Shown here in pieces: positions 1 to 8,418 of a stretch of DNA of 17,021 nt. Origin of the DNA: Pseudomonadota bacterium. Its GTDB lineage: Bacteria > Pseudomonadota > Alphaproteobacteria > JAAXGF01. Position numbers and translations under genes: made by a program. The stretch is taken from positions 1-17,021 of the forward strand of contig JADFMW010000029.1 of assembly GCA_022563655.1 (NCBI GenBank). The letters run 5' to 3'. The stretch's first letter is position 1. Every line of letters begins with the position of its first letter. Under the pieces are notes generated by a model. The model was not told the DNA's origin. It searched no databases and saw nothing but the letters and a program-made list of their open reading frames with translations.

Positions 1-91
1 CTAGCCAGTGTGATTGAGTACGCCGTGTCGTTAGCGGTTTATTAGACAACTCATGCGCTCTGGGTGGGCGCGATGCCAACCTGCGCCTCCC

Positions 92-550
92 CTACGTTTG
101 CGGAGTTACCTTTTTCAGCTGTTCTCGTGCGACGCTCTCGACATCTTCAATGTGAGGGCCGTCATAAGTACCGGCTTCAATACGCTCGATTAAACGGTTG
201 AGCGCATCGGGAGTTTCGAAAAAAGGAATCAAGTTGGCGATACTGCTAACCTCCGGATGCCTCACAGCCCATTTCAGCATCACTTTCAACACGAATATCG
301 CGTCAAGCCGCATTCGCCAAACATCGACGGGTGGCATCGAAGTTTCGACGCCGGTATGGCTGACATCAGAACGATCTTCATAGAAGCCGAGTATGCCAGC
401 CGGGACCATGTAACCACCCAAACAGTTGTACCTCACCGCCATAAGTTCACCTTTTCGACCCTCATCATGGTCAGGGATGAGGAGTATCTCAAAGGCGGTC
501 GCGATCTGAGTCACCTGTTCCTCTGGGTCGTCTTCAACCGTTGATTTCGC
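92..550 (-). pseudogene. 3' fragment of an unrecognised gene, cut off at the nuoG junction
   Basis: Reading leftwards, an open frame runs from the junction near 550 to a TAG stop at 92-94, giving about 152 C-terminal residues. The composition looks like a real globular protein: mixed charged and hydrophobic residues, Trp and Tyr present, and an acidic-basic helical C-terminus ending LKKVTPQT. It lacks the Arg/Ala/Gly-rich look of antisense frames elsewhere in the window. Upstream of about 550 the same frame continues only as antisense of nuoG, so the true 5' end is missing. GC content is roughly 50%, clearly below the neighbouring nuo genes. I do not recognise the family and see no catalytic motif. 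The fragment may come from another replicon or organism if the contig is chimeric. Overlapping plus-strand frames here look less protein-like. Confidence 0.5.
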
Positions 551-2335
551 CACCCACTTGACTGCCCGATTTGCGATCAGGGCGGCGAATGCGATCTGCA
601 GGATCAGGCGATGGCGTTCGGCCGCGGCAGCAAACGTTTCGGCGAGCACAAACGCGCGGTCAAGGAGAAGGACCTCGGGCCGCTCGTCAAGACCTACATG
701 ACGCGCTGCATCCACTGCACGCGTTGCGTCCGTTTCCTCGACGACATCGCCGGCGTCACCGAACTCGGCGTCGTCAATCGCGGCGAGCACCTGGAGATCG
801 ACACATACATCGAGAAGGCGTTGAGCTCGGAATTGTCGGGCAACATCATCGATCTTTGCCCGGTCGGCGCGCTGACGTCGAAACCTTACGCCTTCGCGGC
901 CCGCTCGTGGGAACTGCAGCGCACCGAGACGATCGACGTGCACGACGCCGTCGGCAGCAACATCTTGGTCGATGCGCGCGGCGCGACGGTCATGCGCGTG
1001 TTGCCCCGGCTCAACGAAGACGTCAACGAGGAGTGGATCTCCGACAAGACGCGCTTCGCCAACGACGGGCTGCGCCTGCAACGCCTCGATACGCCGATGG
1101 TGCGCCGCGACGGCCGCCTCGAGGCGGTCGGCTGGGACGAAGCGCTCGGCGCCGTGGCCGAACGCGCCAAGGGTCTCGCGGGCGGTCGGATCGCGGCGCT
1201 CGTCGGCGACCTCGCCGACGCCGAGGCGATGGTCGCGTTGAAGGACCTGATGGCGGCCTTGGGTTCGCCCCATCTCGATTGCCGGCAGGACGGCGCCAAG
1301 CTCGATCCAGCGGCGCGCGCGGGCTATCTGTTCAACACCACGATCGCCGGGATCGAGGACGCCGATGCCTGCCTGCTGGTCGGCACGATGCCGCGCTACG
1401 AGGCGCCGCTGGTCAATGCCCGGTTGCGCAAACGCTATCTCATGGGTGGCTTCCGCATCGGCGTCGTCGGGCCGGCCATGGATCTTACCTACAAGGCCGA
1501 TATACTCGGCGCCGGACCTGAGACATTGGGTGAGATACTCTCCGGAACGCATTCATTTTGCGAGGTTTTACGGACCGCAGAACGACCGATGATCGTCGTC
1601 GGCATGGGCGCGCTGGCGAGGCCCGACGGGGCCGCCGTGCTGGCCACCGCGCGCGCCATCGCCGAGGCCTATGGCATGGTCCGCGACGATTGGAACGGCT
1701 TCAACGTGCTGCACAGCGCGGCGGGGCGGGTCGCGGGCCTCGATCTCGGCTTGGTGCCGGGCGAGGGCGGCAGGGATGCCGGCGCTATTCTCGACGGCGC
1801 GGAAGCCGGCGACATCGAGCTGGTCTATCTGCTGGGCGCCGACGAGATCGACATGACGCGCCTGGGCGACGCCTTCGTCGTCTATCAGGGCCATCACGGC
1901 GATGCCGGGGCGCGCCGCGCCGACGTCGTGCTGCCAGGCGCCGCGTACACCGAGAAGAACGCCGTCTACGCCAACACCGAGGGGCGGGTGCAGCAGACGC
2001 GGCTCGCCGTGTTTCCGCCGGGCGAGGCGCGCGAGGACTGGAAGATCGTGCGCGCCCTTTCGGCGGCTCTGGGCAAGCCGCTGCCTTACGACACCCTGGC
2101 CGAGGTGCGCACCCGCATGGGCGAGATCGCGCCTCATTTCCACCACGTCGACGATGTGGCGCCGGCGGCGTGGGGCAAGTTCGGCGCGTCGGGGAAGATG
2201 AGGCGTGCGGCGTTCGCGAGCCCCGTCGCCAACTTCTACATGACCGACCCAATCAGCCGCGCCTCTCACACCATGGCGGAATGCACCGAAGCGTTCGCCG
2301 CCGCGTCCGTGCTACCGAGCGCCGCCGATGCCTGA
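551..2335 (+). CDS. nuoG: NADH-quinone oxidoreductase subunit G, 5'-truncated
   Basis: This is the iron-sulfur subunit of complex I, which passes electrons from the NADH dehydrogenase module towards NuoI. The frame is open from 551, where it reads HPLDCPIC as in the middle of normal NuoG. It keeps the His-Cys3 ligands of one 4Fe-4S cluster (His at 551, Cys at 563, 572 and 590). The next cluster follows: CIHCTRC with Cys from 707, then LCPVGAL about 45 residues later. The molybdopterin-oxidoreductase-like domain and the typical C-terminus with FYMTDPISRAS are intact. About 95 N-terminal residues, including the 2Fe-2S ferredoxin domain, are missing: the frame meets TGA at 542-544 in unrelated sequence. 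An internal ATG at 611 could serve as a start only for a protein lacking those clusters. About 594 residues remain of an expected roughly 690. The end overlaps nuoH by 8 bases. Confidence 0.93.
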   Translation, partial: HPLDCPICDQGGECDLQDQAMAFGRGSKRFGEHKRAVKEKDLGPLVKTYMTRCIHCTRCVRFLDDIAGVTELGVVNRGEHLEIDTYIEKALSSELSGNIIDLCPVGALTSKPYAFAARSWELQRTETIDVHDAVGSNILVDARGATVMRVLPRLNEDVNEEWISDKTRFANDGLRLQRLDTPMVRRDGRLEAVGWDEALGAVAERAKGLAGGRIAALVGDLADAEAMVALKDLMAALGSPHLDCRQDGAKLDPAARAGYLFNTTIAGIEDADACLLVGTMPRYEAPLVNARLRKRYLMGGFRIGVVGPAMDLTYKADILGAGPETLGEILSGTHSFCEVLRTAERPMIVVGMGALARPDGAAVLATARAIAEAYGMVRDDWNGFNVLHSAAGRVAGLDLGLVPGEGGRDAGAILDGAEAGDIELVYLLGADEIDMTRLGDAFVVYQGHHGDAGARRADVVLPGAAYTEKNAVYANTEGRVQQTRLAVFPPGEAREDWKIVRALSAALGKPLPYDTLAEVRTRMGEIAPHFHHVDDVAPAAWGKFGASGKMRRAAFASPVANFYMTDPISRASHTMAECTEAFAAASVLPSAADA

Positions 2336-3362
2336 CTTCGTGCAAACCGAATTCGTGCAGATATACGTGTGGCCGACGGTGGTTATCGTCGCCGCCATCG
2401 TGGCGATCATGGTGCCGCTGTTGACCGGAGTCGCCTATCTCACGTACGTCGAGCGCAAGGTCATCGCGGCGATGCAGCTTCGCAAAGGGCCGAACGTCGT
2501 CGGGCCTTTCGGTCTGTTCCAGCCGATCGCCGACGGCTTGAAGCTGTTTACCAAGGAGACGGTGGTTCCCTCCGGCGCCAACAAGGTGGTGTTCCTGATC
2601 GCGCCGATGCTGACCTTCGCCTTGAGCCTGGTGGCGTGGGCGGTGATTCCGTTCGACGAGGGCTGGGTGCTGGCCGACATCAACGTCGGCATCCTCTACC
2701 TGTTCGCGATCTCGTCGCTCGGCGTCTACGGCATCATCATGGCCGGCTGGGCGAGCAACTCGCGCTACGCCTTTCTCGGCGCCCTGCGGTCGGCGGCGCA
2801 GATGGTGAGTTACGAAATCTCGATGGGCTTCGTCATCATCACCGTGCTGGTGTTCGTCGGCTCGCTGAACCTGAGCGATATCGTGCTCGCCCAGAAGGGC
2901 GGGTTCTGGAACTGGTACTGGCTGCCGCTGCTTCCCATGTTCGTCATCTTCTTCATCTCGACCCTGGCCGAGACCAACCGGGCGCCGTTCGACCTGCCCG
3001 AGGCCGAGGCCGAGCTCGTCGCCGGCTACAACGTCGAGTACTCGGCGATGACGTTCGCGCTGTTCTTCCTCGGCGAGTACGCCAACATGATCCTGATGAG
3101 CGGCATGACCACGGTGCTGTTCCTCGGCGGCTGGCTGCCGCCGATCGAGGCGGCGCCGTTCACCTGGGTTCCGGGGGTGGTGTGGTTCGCCCTCAAGATC
3201 GCGGTCCTGCTGTTTGTCTTCCTGTGGGTGCGCGCGACCTTTCCGCGCTATCGCTACGACCAGTTGATGCGGCTCGGCTGGAAGGTGTTCCTGCCGCTGT
3301 CGCTGGTGGCGGTGGCGGCGTATTCTGGCGCGTTGGTCGCGCTCGACTGGGTGCCGCGGTGA
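2328..3362 (+). CDS. nuoH: NADH-quinone oxidoreductase subunit H
   Basis: NuoH is the membrane subunit that joins the peripheral arm to the proton-pumping arm and forms much of the quinone-binding chamber. The 344 residues match the usual family length and show about eight hydrophobic segments. Family hallmarks are the YVERKVIAAMQLRKGPN stretch near residues 38-54, the GLFQPIADGLKLFTKE loop after it, and AETNRAPFDLPEAEAELVAGYN near residue 210, whose acidic loop lines the quinone cavity. The ATG at 2328 lies inside the end of nuoG (8-base overlap) with only a weak ribosome binding site, which points to translational coupling. The reading is unambiguous. Confidence 0.97.
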   Translation: MPDFVQTEFVQIYVWPTVVIVAAIVAIMVPLLTGVAYLTYVERKVIAAMQLRKGPNVVGPFGLFQPIADGLKLFTKETVVPSGANKVVFLIAPMLTFALSLVAWAVIPFDEGWVLADINVGILYLFAISSLGVYGIIMAGWASNSRYAFLGALRSAAQMVSYEISMGFVIITVLVFVGSLNLSDIVLAQKGGFWNWYWLPLLPMFVIFFISTLAETNRAPFDLPEAEAELVAGYNVEYSAMTFALFFLGEYANMILMSGMTTVLFLGGWLPPIEAAPFTWVPGVVWFALKIAVLLFVFLWVRATFPRYRYDQLMRLGWKVFLPLSLVAVAAYSGALVALDWVPR

Positions 3363-3453
3363 GGCGCCCCGACCGGCGCGATTGTGATTCGCGGGGCGGC
3401 GGCCCTGGTGTCGCCGCGCGCCCACTGGGTAACGGCGAGGCAAAGGACTAGGC

Positions 3454-3942
3454 ATGGCATTTTTGTACCGCACGGCGCGAACCCTGCTGCTCGGCGAGCT
3501 GATTACCGGCATGGCGCTGACGCTGCGCTACTTTTTCCGCCGCAAGGTCACCCTCAACTACCCCTACGAGAAGGGACCCCTGGGCCCGCGTTTTCGCGGG
3601 GAGCACGCGCTGCGCCGCTACCCCAACGGCGAGGAACGGTGCATCGCGTGCAAGCTGTGCGAGGCGATCTGCCCGGCGCTGGCGATCACCATCGAGTCCG
3701 AGCCGCGCGACGACGGCAGCCGCCGCACCACGCGCTACGACATCGACATGACCAAGTGCATCTACTGCGGTCTGTGCGAGGAAGCGTGCCCGGTCGACGC
3801 TATCGTCGAGGGGCCGAACTTCGAGTACTCCACCGAAACCCACGAGGAGCTGCTCTACGACAAGGAAAGGTTGCTCGCCAACGGCGACCGCTGGGAGTCC
3901 GCGCTCGCCGCGAACCTTGAGTCGGACGCGCCGTACCGGTAG
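3454..3942 (+). CDS. nuoI: NADH-quinone oxidoreductase subunit I (2x 4Fe-4S ferredoxin)
   Basis: NuoI carries the two 4Fe-4S clusters (N6a and N6b) that relay electrons towards the last cluster before quinone. The 162-residue length is typical of alphaproteobacterial NuoI. Two classic motifs are visible: CIACKLCEAICP with Cys at residues 63, 66, 69 and 73, and CIYCGLCEEACP with Cys at 102, 105, 108 and 112. The N-terminal stretch of about 30 residues is an amphipathic, basic membrane-contact helix. The ATG at 3454 has an AAAGGA ribosome binding site six bases upstream. A 91-base gap separates it from nuoH, the largest gap inside the nuo block. Confidence 0.97.
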   Translation: MAFLYRTARTLLLGELITGMALTLRYFFRRKVTLNYPYEKGPLGPRFRGEHALRRYPNGEERCIACKLCEAICPALAITIESEPRDDGSRRTTRYDIDMTKCIYCGLCEEACPVDAIVEGPNFEYSTETHEELLYDKERLLANGDRWESALAANLESDAPYR

Positions 3943-4004
3943 GCGGCGGAAGGCGACGGCACGGTGAGCCGCTTGAGCTCTTTGCCCGGGGAGGGGCGCG
4001 CGCG

Positions 4005-4619
4005 ATGATCGTCGCCGCGCTCGCCTTTTACCTGTTCGCCGGCGTCACCGTGGGCTCGGCGGTCATGGTCATCGCGGCGCGCAACCCGGTGCACTCGGTG
4101 TTGTTCCTGATCCTCGCCTTCATCAATTCGGCGGGATTGTTCGTGCTGCTGGGCGCCGAGTTCCTGGCGATGATCCTGGTCGTCGTCTACGTCGGCGCGG
4201 TGGCGGTGTTGTTCCTCTTCGTCGTCATGATGCTCGACATCAACATCACCGCGCTGCGCGAGGGTTTTCTTCAATATTTGCCCACCGGCGGGATGATCGG
4301 CCTGGTCCTGTTCGTCGAGCTCGTGCTGGTCGTCGGCGGTTGGAGCCTCGAGCCCGAGCTGGCGGCGCCGAAGGCCACGCCGACGCCCGCTTTGACCGAG
4401 CTGAGCAACACCGAGGCGCTCGGCGGCGTGATCTACACCGACTACGTCTATCTCTTCCAGGGCGCCGGGCTGGTGTTGCTGGTGGCCATGATCGGCGTCA
4501 TCGTGCTGACGTTGCGCGTGCGCGTCGGGGTCAGGAAGCAGCGCATCGGCCGCCAGGTCGCTCGCCGCCGCGAAGATGCGGTCGAGCTGAAGAAGGTCGC
4601 TTCGGGGGACGGCGCATGA
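4005..4619 (+). CDS. nuoJ: NADH-quinone oxidoreductase subunit J
   Basis: NuoJ is a membrane-arm subunit of complex I with about five transmembrane helices and part of the central hydrophilic axis. The first 100 residues contain the conserved run with NPVHSVLFLILAF and EFLAMILVVVYVGAVAVLFLFVVMML, including the pi-bulge helix characteristic of the family. The 204-residue length is normal, with a basic, poorly conserved cytoplasmic tail (residues about 175-204). A strong GGGGAGGGG ribosome binding site (3988-3996) precedes the ATG by eight bases. Its stop overlaps the nuoK start (ATGA at 4616-4619), so nuoK translation is probably coupled. Confidence 0.96.
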   Translation: MIVAALAFYLFAGVTVGSAVMVIAARNPVHSVLFLILAFINSAGLFVLLGAEFLAMILVVVYVGAVAVLFLFVVMMLDINITALREGFLQYLPTGGMIGLVLFVELVLVVGGWSLEPELAAPKATPTPALTELSNTEALGGVIYTDYVYLFQGAGLVLLVAMIGVIVLTLRVRVGVRKQRIGRQVARRREDAVELKKVASGDGA

Positions 4620-4927
4620 TGGACGTCGGCCTCGCCCACTATCTCACCGTCGGCGCGATCCTGTTCACGCTCGGCATCTTCGGCATCTTCATCAACCGAA
4701 AGAACATCATCATCATCCTGATGGCGATCGAGCTGATGCTGCTCGCCGTCAACGTCAACTTCGTCGCCTTCTCGGCCCACCTCGGCGACCTGGTCGGCCA
4801 GGTGTTCGCGCTGTTCGTGCTTACCGTCGCCGCGGCCGAGGTCGCCATCGGCATGGCCATCGTGGTCGTCTACTTCCGCAACCGCGGCTCGATCGAGGTC
4901 GAGGACGTCAACCTGATGAAAGGCTAG
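4616..4927 (+). CDS. nuoK: NADH-quinone oxidoreductase subunit K
   Basis: NuoK is the small antiporter-like membrane subunit of complex I, homologous to MrpC. The 103 residues form three transmembrane helices. The conserved buried glutamates are present: MAIELMLLAVNVNF in helix 2 and AAAEVAIGMAIVV in helix 3, both part of the proton-transfer axis. Two consecutive ATG codons (4616 and 4619) could start it. GGGGGA at 4604-4609 serves either, and 4616 gives the 4-base overlap with nuoJ. The length fits the family. Confidence 0.96.
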   Translation: MMDVGLAHYLTVGAILFTLGIFGIFINRKNIIIILMAIELMLLAVNVNFVAFSAHLGDLVGQVFALFVLTVAAAEVAIGMAIVVVYFRNRGSIEVEDVNLMKG

Positions 4928-4931
4928 CGGG

Positions 4932-6869
4932 TTGGACGCGCTCTACGTCGCGGCCATCTTCTCGCCCCTCGTGGGCGCGCTGATCGCCGGCTTCTTCGGC
5001 CGCTTGCTGGGCGACCGCGCCGCCGCCGTCATCGTCTGCGTCTCCGTCGGCCTGGCGATGCTGGCCGCCTTCGTCGTGTTCTACGACGTGGCGCTCATGG
5101 GCCGGCCGCGCGGCATCGAGCTGTTTACGTGGATCGATTCGGGCGCCTTCGAGGTTTCGTGGAAGCTCCGGTTCGACACGCTGACGGCGGTGATGGTGTT
5201 CGTCGTCACCACGGTGTCGTTCGTCATCCACGTCTACTCGATCGGCTACATGGCGCACGACCCGCACATCCCGCGCTTCTTCGCCTATCTCAGCCTGTTC
5301 ACCTTCAGCATGCTGATGCTGGTGAGCGCCGACAACCTGCTGCAGCTCTACTTCGGCTGGGAGGGCGTCGGCCTGTGCTCGTACCTGCTGATCGGATTCT
5401 GGTACACGCGGCCGGCGGCGAACGCGGCGGCGATCAAGGCGTTCATCGTCAACCGCGTCGGCGACATCGGCTTCGCGATCGGCATCCTCGCCATATTCTT
5501 CACGTTCGACGCGGTCACGTTCGACGCCGTGTTCGCCGCTGCGCCGAACTACGTCGACACCACGATCGAGTTTCTCGGCACCCGCATCGACACGCTGACG
5601 TTGATCTGCCTGCTGTTGTTCATCGGCGCCATGGGCAAGTCGGCGCAGCTCGGCCTGCACACCTGGCTGCCCGACGCGATGGAGGGCCCGACCCCGGTCT
5701 CGGCCCTGATCCACGCGGCGACGATGGTGACCGCCGGGGTGTTCATGGTGGTGCGGCTCTCGCCGCTGTTCGAGTACGCGCCGACGGCGCTCGCGGTGGT
5801 CGCGGTGATCGGCGCCTCGACCGCGTTCATGACCGCCACCATCGCGCTGTGCCAGACCGACATCAAGCGGGTCATCGCCTACTCGACGTGCAGCCAGCTC
5901 GGCTACATGTTCTTCGCCATCGGCGTGTCGGCGTACTCCGCCGCCATCTTCCACCTGATGACCCACGCCTTCTTCAAGGCGCTGTTGTTCCTCGGCGCCG
6001 GCTCGGTGATCCACGCCATGTCGGCGGAGCAGGACATGCGCAAGATGGGTGGGCTGTGGAAGCTGATCCCGCTCACCTACGGCGTCATGTGGGTGGGCAG
6101 CCTGGCGCTCGCCGGCATGCCGTTCTTCGCCGGCTACTTCTCGAAGGACATCATTCTCGAATCGGCGTTCGCGGCGCAAACCGGCGTCGGCAACTACGCG
6201 TTCGGCCTCGGCATCGCCACCGCGATCCTGACGGCCTTCTACTCGTGGCGGCTGATCCTGATGACCTTCCACGGCGCGCCGCGGGCCGACGAGAAGGTGA
6301 TGGCGCACGTGCATGAATCGCCCAAGGTGATGACGATTCCGCTCGTGTTCCTTGCCCTTGGCTCGGTCTTCGCCGGTTACATCGGACTCAGGATCGGCAT
6401 GGTCGATGCCGGCGGCGCGTTCTGGAGGGGCAGTATCTTCGTGCTCGCCGAGCACGACGCGCTGGCCGCGGCGCACGACGTGCCGGGCTGGGTCGTGTCG
6501 ATGCCGACGGTGTTCGCCGTGGCGGGCATTCTGCTGGCCTTCGTGATGTACATGCTGGCGCCCGATCTGCCGCGCCTGGTCGCCGCGCGCTTGCGGCCCG
6601 TGTACCTGTTCTTGCTGCACAAATGGTATTTCGACGAGCTCTACGACGCGATGTTCGTGCGGCCGGCCAATCTCCTCGGGCGCGGCCTGTGGCGCTCGGG
6701 CGACGGCGCCCTGATCGACGGGGTGGGGCCCGACGGGGTCGCGGCCGCGGCGCTCGACCTGGCGCGGTGGGCGACGCGTCTGCAGACCGGCTACCTGTAC
6801 CACTACGCCTTTGCCATGCTGATCGGCGTCGCCGCCATGGTGACGTGGTATCTGCTGGCGGCGGCCTGA
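4932..6869 (+). CDS. nuoL: NADH-quinone oxidoreductase subunit L, TTG start
   Basis: NuoL is the distal Mrp-antiporter-like proton-pumping subunit, with about 14 core helices followed by the long lateral helix and a terminal anchor. At 645 residues it is normal length. The conserved pumping residues are visible: Glu144 in FGWEGVGLCSYLLIGFW and Lys236 in GKSAQLGLHTWLPDAMEGPTPVSALIHAATMV. The start is TTG at 4932. An in-frame stop at 4917-4919 leaves no ATG or GTG upstream, the next in-frame ATG is far inside the first conserved helix region, and an AAAGG ribosome binding site lies eight bases before the TTG. The gene begins four bases after nuoK ends, so it depends on the same transcript. Confidence 0.96.
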   Translation: MDALYVAAIFSPLVGALIAGFFGRLLGDRAAAVIVCVSVGLAMLAAFVVFYDVALMGRPRGIELFTWIDSGAFEVSWKLRFDTLTAVMVFVVTTVSFVIHVYSIGYMAHDPHIPRFFAYLSLFTFSMLMLVSADNLLQLYFGWEGVGLCSYLLIGFWYTRPAANAAAIKAFIVNRVGDIGFAIGILAIFFTFDAVTFDAVFAAAPNYVDTTIEFLGTRIDTLTLICLLLFIGAMGKSAQLGLHTWLPDAMEGPTPVSALIHAATMVTAGVFMVVRLSPLFEYAPTALAVVAVIGASTAFMTATIALCQTDIKRVIAYSTCSQLGYMFFAIGVSAYSAAIFHLMTHAFFKALLFLGAGSVIHAMSAEQDMRKMGGLWKLIPLTYGVMWVGSLALAGMPFFAGYFSKDIILESAFAAQTGVGNYAFGLGIATAILTAFYSWRLILMTFHGAPRADEKVMAHVHESPKVMTIPLVFLALGSVFAGYIGLRIGMVDAGGAFWRGSIFVLAEHDALAAAHDVPGWVVSMPTVFAVAGILLAFVMYMLAPDLPRLVAARLRPVYLFLLHKWYFDELYDAMFVRPANLLGRGLWRSGDGALIDGVGPDGVAAAALDLARWATRLQTGYLYHYAFAMLIGVAAMVTWYLLAAA

Positions 6870-6879
6870 TGAGGGCGCG

Positions 6880-8406
6880 ATGAGCGAGTTCCCCGTCCTG
6901 TCGCTGACGATCGTTCTGCCGCTGGTCGGCGCCGGGTTCATCTTCTTTATCCGCGGCGAGCCCGCGTTCGTCGAGCGCAACGCGCGATGGGTGGCGCTCT
7001 GGTACTCGCTGGCCACCTTTGCGCTGTCGCTCGTGTTGTGGGTGTTGTTCGACACCTCGACCGCCGCGTTTCAGTTCGTCGACAAGACAGCGTGGATGAC
7101 CAACCCCAACATCGCCTACCACGTCGGCGTCGACGGCATCTCGCTGTTCTTCGTCTTGCTCACCACGTTCCTCACGCCGCTCTGCGTGCTGGCGAGCTGG
7201 CGGGTGATCACGAGCCGCGTCAAGGAGTACATGATCTCCTTCCTGGTGCTCGAGACGGCGATGATCGGCGTGTTCTCGGCCCTCGACTTCGTGCTGTTCT
7301 ATCTCTTTCTCGAGGCCATGCTGATCCCGATGTTCCTGATCATCGGGGTGTGGGGCGGCACGAACCGCGAGTACGCGGCGTTCAAGTTCTTCCTTTACAC
7401 GCTGCTCGGTTCGGTGCTGCTGTTGCTCGCCATCCTGGCGCTCTACCTCGAGGTGGGCACCACCGACATCCCGGATCTGATGGAGCGCCTGCAGAGGCAC
7501 CCGCTTCCCGAGGGGATGCAGCGCTGGCTGTGGCTCGCCATGTTCGCCTCGTTCGCCGTCAAGATGCCGATGTGGCCGTTCCACACCTGGCTGCCCGACG
7601 CCCACGTCGAGGCGCCGACCGCGGGCTCGATGTTGCTCGCCGGCGTTCTGCTGAAGTTGGGCGGCTACGGCTTCCTGCGCTTCTCGCTGCCGATGCTGCC
7701 CGACGCGACCGCGTTCTTCACGCCGTTGATCTTCACCTTGAGCGTCGTCGCCATCATCTACACCTCGCTGGTGGCGCTGGCGCAGGAGGACATGAAGAAG
7801 CTCATCGCCTATTCGTCGGTCGCGCACATGGGCTTCGTCACCATCGGCATCTTCACGCTCAACACCCAGGGCATCGAGGGCGCGATGATGGTGATGCTCA
7901 GCCACGGCGTCGTCTCGGCCGCCTTGTTCCTGTGCGTCGGCGTGATCTACGACCGCTGCCACTCGCGCCTGATCGGCCACTACGGCGGGCTGGTGCACCG
8001 CATGCCGGTCTATGCCTTCGTGTTCATGGTGTTTACCCTGGCCTCGGTGGCCCTGCCCGGAACCTCGGGCTTCGTCGGCGAGTTCCTCTCGCTCGTCGGG
8101 GCCTATCAGGCCAACACCTTGGTCGCCGTGCTGGCGACGGCGGGGGTGGTCCTCGCACCGGCCTATATGCTGTGGCTCTACCGCCGGGTGATCTTCGGCA
8201 ATCTGACCAAGGAGCACCTCAAGGACATCCTCGACATGGACGCGCGCGAGATCGCGGTGTTCGCGCCGATGGTCGCGGTGGTGATGCTGATGGGCATCTA
8301 CCCCGAGCTGTTTCTCGCGGTGATCCGGGTGACGGTCGAGAACCTCATCGTCCAGGCCGGCGGCGCCCTCGACGCCGCGCCGGTCACGGCCATGCTGCAG
8401 CGTTAG
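6880..8406 (+). CDS. nuoM: NADH-quinone oxidoreductase subunit M
   Basis: NuoM is the middle antiporter-like proton-pumping subunit of the membrane arm. The 508 residues fit the family, with about 14 transmembrane helices. Visible hallmarks are Glu145 in YLFLEAMLIPMFLIIGVWGG and Lys228 in FAVKMPMWPFHTWLPDAHVEAPTAGSMLLAG, both on the conserved proton path. Further landmarks are the broken-helix region with KKLIAYSSVAHMGFV and the late PGTSGFVGEFLSL segment. The ATG at 6880 is preceded by GAGGG at 6871-6875, just after the nuoL stop, so spacing is ten bases between genes. No anomaly was seen. Confidence 0.97.
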   Translation: MSEFPVLSLTIVLPLVGAGFIFFIRGEPAFVERNARWVALWYSLATFALSLVLWVLFDTSTAAFQFVDKTAWMTNPNIAYHVGVDGISLFFVLLTTFLTPLCVLASWRVITSRVKEYMISFLVLETAMIGVFSALDFVLFYLFLEAMLIPMFLIIGVWGGTNREYAAFKFFLYTLLGSVLLLLAILALYLEVGTTDIPDLMERLQRHPLPEGMQRWLWLAMFASFAVKMPMWPFHTWLPDAHVEAPTAGSMLLAGVLLKLGGYGFLRFSLPMLPDATAFFTPLIFTLSVVAIIYTSLVALAQEDMKKLIAYSSVAHMGFVTIGIFTLNTQGIEGAMMVMLSHGVVSAALFLCVGVIYDRCHSRLIGHYGGLVHRMPVYAFVFMVFTLASVALPGTSGFVGEFLSLVGAYQANTLVAVLATAGVVLAPAYMLWLYRRVIFGNLTKEHLKDILDMDAREIAVFAPMVAVVMLMGIYPELFLAVIRVTVENLIVQAGGALDAAPVTAMLQR

Positions 8407-8418
8407 GGAAGACAGCCG

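Noticed and set aside
198..544. Two short plus-strand frames (198-383 and 257-544) in the low-GC left end
   Set aside because: They overlap the more protein-like minus-strand frame, have no ribosome binding site, and resemble no family.
92..550. Resemblance of the minus-strand fragment to an aldo/keto reductase C-terminus (LKWAVRHPEVSSI...IPFFETPDAL)
   Set aside because: Only a short stretch is reminiscent. The preceding sequence lacks aldo/keto reductase motifs, so no family was assigned.
4908..7055. Minus-strand open frame of about 715 codons opposite nuoL
   Set aside because: Same antisense composition bias (Arg/His/Asp/Glu-rich low-complexity translation) over a clear nuoL.
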